The notes beneath the pieces are model-generated. The model was not told where the DNA came from, did not search any database, and saw nothing but the letters and a program-made list of their open reading frames with translations. Position numbers and translations under genes: made by a program. A stretch of 44,575 nt of DNA from Flavobacteriales bacterium (GTDB lineage: Bacteria; Bacteroidota; Bacteroidia; Flavobacteriales_D; Crocinitomicaceae): assembly GCA_013373595.1 (NCBI GenBank), contig JABXHO010000005.1, forward strand, positions 1 to 44,575. The letters run 5' to 3'. Positions 16,965-25,589 of this stretch are shown here, one piece after another (positions within the stretch are counted from its first letter, which is position 1; each line of letters opens with the position of its first letter).

Positions 16965-16984
16965 TTTGACATAATCGTATCAAA
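16965..16984. promoter_or_regulatory. Operator-like palindrome, imperfect copy
   Basis: TTTGACATAATCGTATCAAA is a partly palindromic 20-mer that matches the perfect palindrome at 17006-17025 at 17 of 20 positions. It lies 91 bp upstream of scoB. The centres of the two sites are 41 bp apart, close to four helical turns, as expected for two repressor dimers on one DNA face. Confidence 0.6.
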
Positions 16985-17005
16985 TTTACCGTGAAAAAGA
17001 CCTTT

Positions 17006-17025
17006 TTTGATACAATTGTATCAAA
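17006..17025. promoter_or_regulatory. Operator-like perfect 20-bp palindrome
   Basis: TTTGATACAATTGTATCAAA is a perfect inverted repeat with no spacer, in the 230-bp gap between scoB (minus) and the subtilase (plus). Its size and symmetry fit a TetR-type dimer site. It lies 132 bp upstream of the scoB start and 78 bp upstream of the subtilase start, so it could control either or both. No regulator gene for it is visible nearby. Confidence 0.7.
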
Positions 17026-17103
17026 TCATTACCCATAAACCTCTGAACCAAATCGCCTGATTCACACAAAGTTTGTACCTTTAGTCCACTAATCATTTTA
17101 CCT

Positions 17104-18897
17104 ATGAATAAACTACTCAGTATTCTCGGACTCTTCGTTTTAGCCTGTTCTTCATCCATCGCGCAAATGGTGGCCGTTTCACCCTGCGAAGGAGAATCAA
17201 TCGATGAGCTAATGCATCGAAAAGGATGGACTTCCGATCTCATTCTGGGAGAGTTTCAGTCGGAAAACATGATTATCGTGGATGAAGCAGTTGTGAATCT
17301 AGAAGATATCTGTTACAGGGCTGAGGTGAGGACGCTTGAAAATCAATTGGCATTCGAAACCAATGAAATGCTTATCAAGTTGAAACAGGAGGATCTTGAA
17401 TTGATTTCAACACACAATCTCCGTCCACATGAGATCATCCCGAATATGTTCATCTATTCGTCTCCTGTGCGAACTTCTGATGAACTTCACGCAGAAAAAG
17501 AAGCCTTGTTGACTCACCCCTCTGTGGAACGCGTTACTTTCAATCAAGTGTTTACGATTAATCCAACGGTGAACGACCCTCTTTACGCACGACAATGGGC
17601 CATTGAAAACACAGGAAGCTCATTGCAATACAATGGAACACCTGACGCGGATATGTCCGTAGATTCTGCTTGGACAATCAGTACTGGGAGTGCGAGTATC
17701 AAAATTGCCGTATTGGATAGTGGTGTTGACACATTACACGAGGATTTAACAGGGAAATTGTTGCCTGGATTCGATGGTTTTGCTGATTCTACAGGAGATA
17801 CAAAAGGATACCCAACACCCAATTTTTCTAGCGATGGTCACGGAACAGCCTGCGCAGGAATTATTGGTGCAACTGGAGACAACGGGTTGGGGACAGCAGG
17901 AATTGCCTACGGGTCCAAACTCATTCCTATTCGTATTTTCTATTACCAAAATTATGGTGGATCAATCGGGGTGCAAGCAACAACAAACACAAACGCTTTG
18001 GTGAGCGGAGCTGCGTACGCGTGGAGAATAGCAGATGCCGATATCATGAGTGTTTCTGCAGGCTTGAGTACCTTATTCATTGCCGCCTTACAAATTGATA
18101 CCGCTGCCCTCAATGCAGAAGTCGGCGAAGCATACACAGACGCCCGAAATGGAAAGGGAATCGCGATGTTTTTCTCTTCAGGAAATGACGATGTACCCGA
18201 TGTTCTGTGGCCAGGAAACTTAACGACAACCATTGCTATTGGAGCTACTTCAATGTGTGACGAACGCAAAAATCCATCAGATTGCTCAGGCGAAAACTGG
18301 GGAGGAACGTACGGAGACAAATTAGATGTAAGCGCTCCAGGAGTGAAAATCAGTACCTGTGATATGATGGGAAGCAATGGTTATTCCTCCACTTCGAACT
18401 ATACCTACACGTTCAACGGAACAAGTGCGGCTTGTCCGAACGCGGCAGGTGTCGGCGCATTGATTTTGTCCGTGAATCCCAACTTGTTTGCGGAAGATGT
18501 CAGAACGATTATCAACCAAACAGCTGATCGAGTGCCTGGGTATGTCTACGATAGCACTTCCGTTTACGGCACTTGGAATGAAGAAATGGGACACGGTCGT
18601 GTGAATGCATTTGAAGCAGTTCAGTTGGCTCAAACATTTACTCCCTCAGGATTAGGAGAACTTGCAACATTAGAGGTTCAATTCTACCCAAATCCAACAA
18701 GTGGAATACTTCATTTTGAATCGGAGGAAATGATCACAAAAGTGGAAGTATTTGATCTTTTCGGACGAAAATTGATGGAAAAGGAAGGATTTAATGTCGA
18801 AAACATAGATGCTGGAACACTTCAAAACGGTGAATACTTGATCCGTTTGAGTTCTCAAACCAATTCAAATACACTTCGATTTGTTCGTTTGGATTGA
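17104..18897 (+). CDS. Subtilisin-like S8 serine protease secreted by T9SS
   Basis: The 597-aa product is an extracellular protease. It has a signal peptide (MNKLLSILGLFVLACSSSIAQ), then a propeptide-like region to about residue 155. The S8 catalytic domain has Asp205 (AVLDSGVD), His246 (DGHGTACAG), oxyanion Asn361 (SSGNDD) and Ser441 (NGTSAACPNAAG). After about residue 525 comes a type A T9SS C-terminal domain (FYPNPTSGILHFES, then VEVFDLFGRKLM and GEYLIRL). So it is probably exported through Sec and then the T9SS, and cleaved or anchored at the surface. Its start lies 78 bp after the perfect operator-like palindrome. Substrate is unknown. Confidence 0.95.
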   Translation: MNKLLSILGLFVLACSSSIAQMVAVSPCEGESIDELMHRKGWTSDLILGEFQSENMIIVDEAVVNLEDICYRAEVRTLENQLAFETNEMLIKLKQEDLELISTHNLRPHEIIPNMFIYSSPVRTSDELHAEKEALLTHPSVERVTFNQVFTINPTVNDPLYARQWAIENTGSSLQYNGTPDADMSVDSAWTISTGSASIKIAVLDSGVDTLHEDLTGKLLPGFDGFADSTGDTKGYPTPNFSSDGHGTACAGIIGATGDNGLGTAGIAYGSKLIPIRIFYYQNYGGSIGVQATTNTNALVSGAAYAWRIADADIMSVSAGLSTLFIAALQIDTAALNAEVGEAYTDARNGKGIAMFFSSGNDDVPDVLWPGNLTTTIAIGATSMCDERKNPSDCSGENWGGTYGDKLDVSAPGVKISTCDMMGSNGYSSTSNYTYTFNGTSAACPNAAGVGALILSVNPNLFAEDVRTIINQTADRVPGYVYDSTSVYGTWNEEMGHGRVNAFEAVQLAQTFTPSGLGELATLEVQFYPNPTSGILHFESEEMITKVEVFDLFGRKLMEKEGFNVENIDAGTLQNGEYLIRLSSQTNSNTLRFVRLD

Positions 18898-18898
18898 G

Positions 18899-20677
18899 CT
18901 ACTCTTCAGGAAGAATTCGATATATACGAACGCGCATAAAGTCAACCTTGATTTGGCGAAGGTCCGAATTCATTAAAAAGACCGTGATTTGTTCTTCGTT
19001 CTCCTTCAATTTAAATGGTTGATCAACAAACGTGAAGTGAACATCCGTTCGATCACCGAAGTACCAATTGAAATACGGACTTCTCACTGAGGTTTGTACA
19101 CCATTTTGATCGCTGAACGAGCAAAAGATATTGAAATCATTCGATTTTTCATTGAACAACATCTTGCCCGCTATTTCAAACTGAATCGTTTCCCCTCGCA
19201 GCGCGCTATCGACTTCACCTTTAAACAGATCAAAATACATGTCCTGCGTTGATCGATTTTGAACCAAGGTGTCGAGCACCAAACTTCGTTTGAAGGGTTT
19301 TTCTCGCTTCCAAAAAGACGTATGTGAATCTGGATCTCGTGCCATCAATTCATAGTCCTCAAATGAATCCAATCCTAGCCAAGTGATGTGATAATCCCCC
19401 TTAAATTCATCCGTTTTTTCAGCGGTATAAGCCATGTGCACTTTTTCATCATTCCTACATGCATACGCGTAGGACATGTGCGAAACATATTCCGCACTGA
19501 GTGCTGTTTGATCGGTTAAACGCGACTTAATCTGATCAGAAAGATAAGTGGGAATTCTATCTTCTGGAGAAAAAATGGAGGTGGATACGTTGACATGGTA
19601 CAGGAATGATAGAGGGAAGAAACACAACAGCGCTAACCCAAATTTTGAATAACGATATTTCGCCAAGAAAACGCTAACGTACAGAATAAACATGGGAACT
19701 AAGTACATCCCGACGCGATCCATTGGGTAATTCATGTCTAACAAATAGCGCATTGCCACAATTCCGATGAGTGATCCAATCATCAAAAGGAACACAATCA
19801 CCTCCGTCTCCTTGAGATACGACCAAAGTCCTTTCTGCTTCCAACTCAACACAAACGAAACTACGCCAAATAGCAAGAAAAAAGATATGAGATATAAAGT
19901 CCAAGATGCTTGCGAAAAGAGGACTAATCCGCTGAGAGATTTCCCTGTGCTCTGCCATAATCCATCTTGATTTCCCCACCGCAATGCGCCCGCTTCCTTC
20001 AACTCAAAACTGTATCGAACAAATGGAATAAGTGCTACACACCACACTAACAGAACTACAATTCCAAATAGTAGTGCTTTTTTGGATCGATATTCACGAA
20101 GAAGCAAAACTCCAACAATTCCGATGAGTAACATGCCTGGCATCATATACGTTAAACTCGATATGATTGCCACATAGAGGGACGCAAAAATCAAGATGAA
20201 ATGGATCAGTTTCTTCGATTCTTTCCAGCGGATTACGAAAGCGATGGCAGCAAAGAAAAAGGCAATGGCCATTCCATAGCCACGGGAATAACTGAAGTAT
20301 TCGAAAATCCATGGAACCGAAACAAGAGCCAAAAAAACCAAGACGTTTGGCTTATCAGGAATCGCCTTCTGCACAATGCTTTTTACCGAGAAGAAATACA
20401 CTGGAAACGCACACAAGGATGAAAGTCGAAACAAGAAAAAGTGATCCCCAAAAAGACGGTAAAATTGATGTCCTAAAAATGAATTAACCACATGATTGTT
20501 CGCATCCAACACTTCGATAGAATTGAAGTAGTGCCCCGTTCGAATGTAGCTAAAAAACGTTGCGAGTTCGTCGAGCATTGGCACCACCGACCATGCTCGA
20601 ATAATGGCGTAAGTAAATAGTAGGAGAAACAATGACCAAAAGAACCACTTATTACTGAGTAACCCTTTTGGATTCAT
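18899..20677 (-). CDS. Multi-spanning membrane protein, GT-C glycosyltransferase-like
   Basis: The 592-aa product has about 10-12 hydrophobic segments in residues 1-380, then a soluble C-terminal domain of about 200 residues. The first periplasmic loop begins with PMLDELATFFSYIRTGHYF and continues HVVNSFLGHQFYRLFGDHFFLFRLSS, which matches the acidic first-loop and RLSS/RLPS pattern of GT-C (GT39/GT83-like) lipid-phosphosugar glycosyltransferases. The C-terminal part looks beta-rich (TIQFEIAGKMLFN, IKVDFMRVRIYRILPEE) and may bind glycan or acceptor outside the membrane. It lies 6 bp downstream of scoA on the same strand and ends 1 bp from the convergent subtilase. Donor and acceptor are unknown. 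Confidence 0.6.
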   Translation of the reverse strand: MNPKGLLSNKWFFWSLFLLLFTYAIIRAWSVVPMLDELATFFSYIRTGHYFNSIEVLDANNHVVNSFLGHQFYRLFGDHFFLFRLSSLCAFPVYFFSVKSIVQKAIPDKPNVLVFLALVSVPWIFEYFSYSRGYGMAIAFFFAAIAFVIRWKESKKLIHFILIFASLYVAIISSLTYMMPGMLLIGIVGVLLLREYRSKKALLFGIVVLLVWCVALIPFVRYSFELKEAGALRWGNQDGLWQSTGKSLSGLVLFSQASWTLYLISFFLLFGVVSFVLSWKQKGLWSYLKETEVIVFLLMIGSLIGIVAMRYLLDMNYPMDRVGMYLVPMFILYVSVFLAKYRYSKFGLALLCFFPLSFLYHVNVSTSIFSPEDRIPTYLSDQIKSRLTDQTALSAEYVSHMSYAYACRNDEKVHMAYTAEKTDEFKGDYHITWLGLDSFEDYELMARDPDSHTSFWKREKPFKRSLVLDTLVQNRSTQDMYFDLFKGEVDSALRGETIQFEIAGKMLFNEKSNDFNIFCSFSDQNGVQTSVRSPYFNWYFGDRTDVHFTFVDQPFKLKENEEQITVFLMNSDLRQIKVDFMRVRIYRILPEE

Positions 20678-20683
20678 CTGGTA

Positions 20684-21382
20684 CTATTCTTTGGGTCGAA
20701 CCGTTCGTTGCTCAATACGTTTTTCAAAAGCTTCTCCTTTAAAAATACGCTGAACAAAAATCCCTGGGGTATGAATTTCATTTGGGTCTAGCTCTCCCGC
20801 AGGAACCAATTCTTCAACTTCGGCAACCGTAATTTTTCCTGCCATTGCCATCAATGGGTTGAAGTTTCTCGCTGTTGCTTTGTACACCAAGTTTCCTTCC
20901 GTATCACCTTTCCACGCTTTCACAATCGCGTAGTCTGCTGTTAGTGCAGATTCCAAAATATGCGGTTTTCCATTGAACTCTCGTACTTCCTTGCCTTCGG
21001 CAACTTCGGTTCCGTATCCCGCAGGAGTAAAAAATGCAGGAATTCCCGCACCACCCGCACGGCAACGCTCAGCCAACGATCCTTGTGGGATCAAATCAAC
21101 TTCTAACTCACCCGAAAGCATTTGGCGCTCAAACTCATCATTTTCACCAACGTAAGAGCTGACCATTTTTTTGATTTGTTTTCCTTGAAGCAATAAACCC
21201 AATCCAAAATCATCTACACCCGCATTGTTGGAGATACACGTCAATCCTTTCACGCCCATTTTAACCATTTGCGCAATGGAGTTTTCCGGTATTCCACAGA
21301 GTCCAAATCCACCTAACATAAGTGTCATGTCGTCCTCTAATCCAACTAGTGCTTCTTCTACGTTATTTACAACTTTGTTCAT
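20684..21382 (-). CDS. scoA: 3-oxoacid CoA-transferase, subunit A
   Basis: The 232-aa alpha subunit of the CoA-transferase pairs with the product at 16217. It shows the CoA-transferase I signature [14 protein letters not shown], then [39 protein letters not shown] and [19 protein letters not shown]. Length is normal. It lies 21 bp after the PBP1A gene and 6 bp before the GT-C-like gene, all on the minus strand, with no operator-like palindrome in front. It may therefore be transcribed with the cell-wall genes upstream, unlike scoB. Confidence 0.95.
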   Translation of the reverse strand: MNKVVNNVEEALVGLEDDMTLMLGGFGLCGIPENSIAQMVKMGVKGLTCISNNAGVDDFGLGLLLQGKQIKKMVSSYVGENDEFERQMLSGELEVDLIPQGSLAERCRAGGAGIPAFFTPAGYGTEVAEGKEVREFNGKPHILESALTADYAIVKAWKGDTEGNLVYKATARNFNPLMAMAGKITVAEVEELVPAGELDPNEIHTPGIFVQRIFKGEAFEKRIEQRTVRPKE

Positions 21383-21403
21383 GTGTATGCTGTTTCGGGT
21401 GTA

Positions 21404-23926
21404 TTAAATCTTGAAGGGATCATCTCCCGTATTCGTGTCGTCTTCACAACTAAATAACTCGGGATCGTATCCAATCGGTTGTTCAAAATCGTCTGTTGAA
21501 ATTTTCAACTCTTTATCGGCGTATATCTTCTGCATGTAATAGCCGTAAATCGGCAATGCGGCTCTTGCTCCTTGTCCCCAGAGCATGGACCTAAATCGAA
21601 CTTGTTTATCTTCTCCACCAGCCCAAACTCCTGTAACGAGATCAGGTGTGAGTCCCATAAACCAACAATCCGAGTTACCTTGTGTGGTTCCTGTTTTACC
21701 AGCCGTTGGATAGGTGATTCCACCCCATTTTTGGTGCCAACGAAGTGAGGTACTTGTTCCGCCCGTCACAACGCCTTTCATCATTTTCAAGGTTTCAAAC
21801 GAGATACTTGGGTTCATCACCTCACGCGAATACGGCTCAGCAGAATAAATCACGTTTCCATTTCTATCCTCAATACGAATTACCGTTTGTGGTGCCACAT
21901 AAATTCCTCCGTTTACGAACATCGCTTGTGCTCCGACCATTTCGAACAAAGACATGTCAGGTGTTCCCAAACACATCGATGGAACAACTTGACTTTCTGG
22001 AATTTCAATATTCATTCGCGACAAAATCTTCGCAATGGTTGAGGGTCCAGAACAGGCCCCCATTTTCGACATTACCGCAACCGTTGTTGGGTTTGAAGAC
22101 AGCGCCAATCCTTCCGCAACCGTTTCTGCTGGAGTACCGGATGGACACCAACGCTGACCTGAAGGATCACACGGATCAACACAATATGCTTCTGGTGATA
22201 ATTCCGTGCATGGTTTCACTACACCCATCGACATGGCCGTTGCATATACGAAGGGCTTCATCGTAGATCCTACTTGTCGTTTCCCTTGTTTCACGTGGTC
22301 GAATGCAAAGTGATGGAAGTCAATTCCTCCGACCCATGCTTTCACAAATCCAGTTGCAGGTTCAATCGACAACAATCCAGCGCGAATAATGTTTTTGTAG
22401 TAACGAATCGAATCGTTTGGTGTCATGATCGTATCGATGTCGCCATTCCACGAGAAGACGCGCATTGGAACAGGCACATCAAATCCAGCCAAAATTTTCT
22501 TTTCAGGAACGCCCGCCTCTTTCTGAAACTTGTAACGATCAGAGTTTTTACGCGCACGTCTCATGATGTTATTGATCGTTTCGTCCGTTACCTTTCTTCC
22601 ATTGTAGGTATCGCTGAACGGGAATCGCTTCACCGTGGAGTTATTCTTCGAAAATGCTGGTTGCAAATCTTCTTTCAAGTGACGTTTCAACGCATACTCT
22701 CCATACTCTTGCATTTTCGTGTTGATGGTCGTGTAAATTTTCAACCCGTCCGCATAAATATCGTAAGGTGATCCATCCTTTTTGTGGTATTTATATCGCC
22801 CTTTTTCATCTTTTTGAGCAAACAAGGTCTTCAATTGCGAACGAAGTGATTCACGAAAATGCGGAGCAATCCCGTCTTTATGATCGACTACTTCATACGT
22901 AATAACGATCGGCAATTTCTTCAAAGAGTCGCACTGCTCCTGAGTGATGTAATTCTTCAGCGATGGATTCTTCGATTTACTATTTTTCAACCACTGATTC
23001 AGCACTGTGTTTCGTCGGTTGATTGCTCGCGTGCTATCCTCTGCTCGTGCCGCGTTAATATCAGACTGCGATACTTTTAATGGATCAATGTTCTTTTTCG
23101 AAGCGATTCTACTTCGGTAGTCTCTTACTTGATATTGATACGGGTTGTACAAACTTGGATTTTTCACCATTCCAACAAGCGTTGCCGCCTCCTCCATGCT
23201 CAATTCACTTGGTTTCTTACTGAAGTAAACTTTTGCTGCATTTTCGATTCCAACGGCATTGAACAAGAAATCGAATTGGTTGAGGTACATCGTAATGATT
23301 TCCGGCTTCGTGTAGCGTTTTTCCAAACGAACTGCAATGATATTTTCTTTTGCCTTCTCGTCCAAGCGATTCATCAATCCAGATCGAACAGGAATGTCTT
23401 CTCCACGCGCACGTGCTTCCGCTTCAAGTTCACGCTCACGAAGTGTAAAGAGTAATTTTGCCAACTGTTGAGTAAGCGTTGATGCTCCTCCGTCTGACCC
23501 CATTCCTCTAGCAGCTCTGGCAATCGCCCAAAAGTCAATTCCTGAGTGTTCCTCGTAGCGTTCATCTTCCGTTGCGATCAATGCATCAATCACGTAAGGA
23601 GAAATGTCTTTGTATCCAACGGATGTTCTGTTCACACGCCAGTAGCGCCCCAATTCCGTTTTGGAATCGTCGGCATAAACAACCGAAGCCAATAGTTCAG
23701 GCGGATTTTCCAACATCTCTACGGATGGCATTTCATCGTCATCTTGCTTGGCAATCAACACGAAAATCATCAACGCAGGTGTAAACATCCCGAGCCACAA
23801 TAGAACGTTTAAAATTCTACGTGTTCGCTTCGAAAATTCGGTGCGCTCCTTCTTCTTTCCTCCGTCCTTTTTCTTGGACAAATTCTTAAGCGTATTTTTT
23901 GTTGGTTCTTTCTTTTTGGTACTCAT
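21404..23926 (-). CDS. mrcA: Penicillin-binding protein 1A (bifunctional glycosyltransferase-transpeptidase)
   Basis: The 840-aa inner-membrane enzyme polymerises and crosslinks peptidoglycan in the periplasm. I use the ATG at 23926 (MSTKKKEPTK); an ATG 30 bp upstream is possible. A Lys-rich cytoplasmic tail precedes one TM helix (LLWLGMFTPALMIFVLIA). The GT51 domain has EDERYEEHSGID (near residue 120) and GGASTLTQQLAKLLF. The transpeptidase has SxxK at S554 (GSTMKPF), an SSN motif in LALSSNPTT and KTG at 744-746. Length is usual for Bacteroidota PBP1A. The 244 bp between it and rodA hold no gene I can support. Confidence 0.95.
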   Translation of the reverse strand: MSTKKKEPTKNTLKNLSKKKDGGKKKERTEFSKRTRRILNVLLWLGMFTPALMIFVLIAKQDDDEMPSVEMLENPPELLASVVYADDSKTELGRYWRVNRTSVGYKDISPYVIDALIATEDERYEEHSGIDFWAIARAARGMGSDGGASTLTQQLAKLLFTLRERELEAEARARGEDIPVRSGLMNRLDEKAKENIIAVRLEKRYTKPEIITMYLNQFDFLFNAVGIENAAKVYFSKKPSELSMEEAATLVGMVKNPSLYNPYQYQVRDYRSRIASKKNIDPLKVSQSDINAARAEDSTRAINRRNTVLNQWLKNSKSKNPSLKNYITQEQCDSLKKLPIVITYEVVDHKDGIAPHFRESLRSQLKTLFAQKDEKGRYKYHKKDGSPYDIYADGLKIYTTINTKMQEYGEYALKRHLKEDLQPAFSKNNSTVKRFPFSDTYNGRKVTDETINNIMRRARKNSDRYKFQKEAGVPEKKILAGFDVPVPMRVFSWNGDIDTIMTPNDSIRYYKNIIRAGLLSIEPATGFVKAWVGGIDFHHFAFDHVKQGKRQVGSTMKPFVYATAMSMGVVKPCTELSPEAYCVDPCDPSGQRWCPSGTPAETVAEGLALSSNPTTVAVMSKMGACSGPSTIAKILSRMNIEIPESQVVPSMCLGTPDMSLFEMVGAQAMFVNGGIYVAPQTVIRIEDRNGNVIYSAEPYSREVMNPSISFETLKMMKGVVTGGTSTSLRWHQKWGGITYPTAGKTGTTQGNSDCWFMGLTPDLVTGVWAGGEDKQVRFRSMLWGQGARAALPIYGYYMQKIYADKELKISTDDFEQPIGYDPELFSCEDDTNTGDDPFKI

Positions 23927-24170
23927 GGTTGAACTTGAGGGTATAAAAATAACCAATAATTGGTTGGGTACGTTCAGAATAAACGTTAATCACGGCCCGA
24001 TGTTTCCTTATTGATGTGTTGAAAACTGGTTTTTTTAATTCGACATATCGACTTCGTGAGCTATCGGAAATAGTGATCTGTAACTATTGCGAAATAACAA
24101 TGAGCTTAAACTCAAGGCAAAAAACAAAACCCAATGACGCATACACGAGCAGATCTCGCAGACTTCCCTG

Positions 24171-25589
24171 TTAATTCAACACATCTTTTCGCTGACTGTC
24201 TAGCTTGAGAAGTAAGAAAATCATCACTGAAAACGCCATCATGGAAGAACCTCCGTAACTGAAAAGCGGAAGTGGAATACCGATAATTGGCACCAACCCA
24301 ATATTCATTCCAATGTTAATTGCGAAGTGATAAAAGAGAATCATCGCTACGGAATAGGCATACACTCGGTTGTATTTGGATCGTTGTCGCTCGGCAATGG
24401 TTATCACACGAAGCAGCAAGAAAGTGTACAAAACGACCAGAAAAATACTTCCAACAAATCCCCGTTCTTCCGCCCACGGAGAGAAGATGAAATCGGTTTC
24501 ACATTCGGGTACATGCTCCGTTTTGGTTGTTGCCACATTGGCTTCGCGGTATCCTTTTCCGGCAAATCCACCCGAACCTACTGCTGTCATTGCACGGCTT
24601 CGGTTGTAATCGGCCCCGTCTTCAACTTTCCCCGTTCCCTCTTCGGGTTCGTAAATTCCTAACCACAGCTCAATCCGCGTTTTCTGGTGAGCAGGAAGAC
24701 TCTCGAATCCAAAATGAACGGCTGAGGTAATCACTGTTGATGTAGAAAAGAATAAAATCACAATGACTAGCGCACGACGGGCATCACGCTTCGCGAAAAT
24801 CGAACGCATGATCAAATATCCCAAAATTGACGTCACGAAAAGGGCTAAGAACATGCGCCAGTATCCTGAAAACTCTTCTCCAGGATAGGCATCCAATAAA
24901 ATCGGCTTGTGACTGATAATCAATGTGATCACCAAAAGGAACACCACGACAAACAGGATAGGAATAAAGTGGGTTCCGAGCCAAGTACTTTTGAAACGGA
25001 CGCCTGGTATCGCGTTCACAATCCGCAATACAATCGGATCGAACGTTAATCCTTCGCGATACATCACAAAGAAAAAGGCCGTAAACACGACAAATGTTCC
25101 TGCATCTGGCTGAAACATGATGAGCAACATCGGAATGGCAATAATGGCCAAAGAAACGATCACGGTTTGTCCGTTTTGCTGTTTCACATTGAAGGAACTC
25201 ATGTAATTCGCCAACAAAATCGCAGTTCCAATTTTGGCAAACTCTCCTGGTTGAATACCAAATGCTCCCAGACCTAGCCACGAATGCGCTCCGTTAATCG
25301 GCTCGGTAAATAGTACGATAATCAGCAGCGACAGCGTAAATAAATAGATGGGGATCGAGAATTTTCGGTAGATGTCCGAATCTATCAGAAAGACCAGCAA
25401 CCCCAAGAACAGCGAGACACCGACAAAGAAGATTTGACGTCCGTACATCTCGGAAAAACTAAAAATGCTCGGATGCTCCGGATTGTATGTTACCGAATAA
25501 ATCGTTGAGATTCCGAAAACAATCAGGAGAATGTAAATCCCGAAAAGTATCCAATCGAAATTTCCTGCTATGGAGTCATTTTTTCTCAT
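24171..25589 (-). CDS. rodA: Rod-shape SEDS peptidoglycan polymerase RodA
   Basis: The 472-aa integral membrane protein of the SEDS family polymerises glycan strands with PBP2 during elongation. Diagnostic stretches are GIQPGEFAKIG, FQPDAGTFVVF, LPAHQKTRIELWLG, SRAMTAVGSGGFAGKGY, DFIFSPWAEERGF and IPLPLFSYGGSSMM. It is somewhat longer than Proteobacterial RodA because of an extra periplasmic loop and TM pair around residues 190-280. Its start overlaps the mrdA stop by 4 bp, so it is translationally coupled as the last gene of mreC-mreD-mrdA-rodA. Confidence 0.95.
   Translation of the reverse strand: MRKNDSIAGNFDWILFGIYILLIVFGISTIYSVTYNPEHPSIFSFSEMYGRQIFFVGVSLFLGLLVFLIDSDIYRKFSIPIYLFTLSLLIIVLFTEPINGAHSWLGLGAFGIQPGEFAKIGTAILLANYMSSFNVKQQNGQTVIVSLAIIAIPMLLIMFQPDAGTFVVFTAFFFVMYREGLTFDPIVLRIVNAIPGVRFKSTWLGTHFIPILFVVVFLLVITLIISHKPILLDAYPGEEFSGYWRMFLALFVTSILGYLIMRSIFAKRDARRALVIVILFFSTSTVITSAVHFGFESLPAHQKTRIELWLGIYEPEEGTGKVEDGADYNRSRAMTAVGSGGFAGKGYREANVATTKTEHVPECETDFIFSPWAEERGFVGSIFLVVLYTFLLLRVITIAERQRSKYNRVYAYSVAMILFYHFAINIGMNIGLVPIIGIPLPLFSYGGSSMMAFSVMIFLLLKLDSQRKDVLN

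Noticed and set aside
21745-22771. Two plus-strand open frames of about 170 codons within the PBP1A gene
   Set aside because: The minus-strand frame carries all PBP1A motifs; the plus-strand translations are rich in Ser/Arg/Phe/His, as expected for a shadow frame.
24090-24170. Short 24-codon plus-strand frame between PBP1A and rodA
   Set aside because: No coding signal or conservation clue; the gap between the two genes is treated as non-coding.
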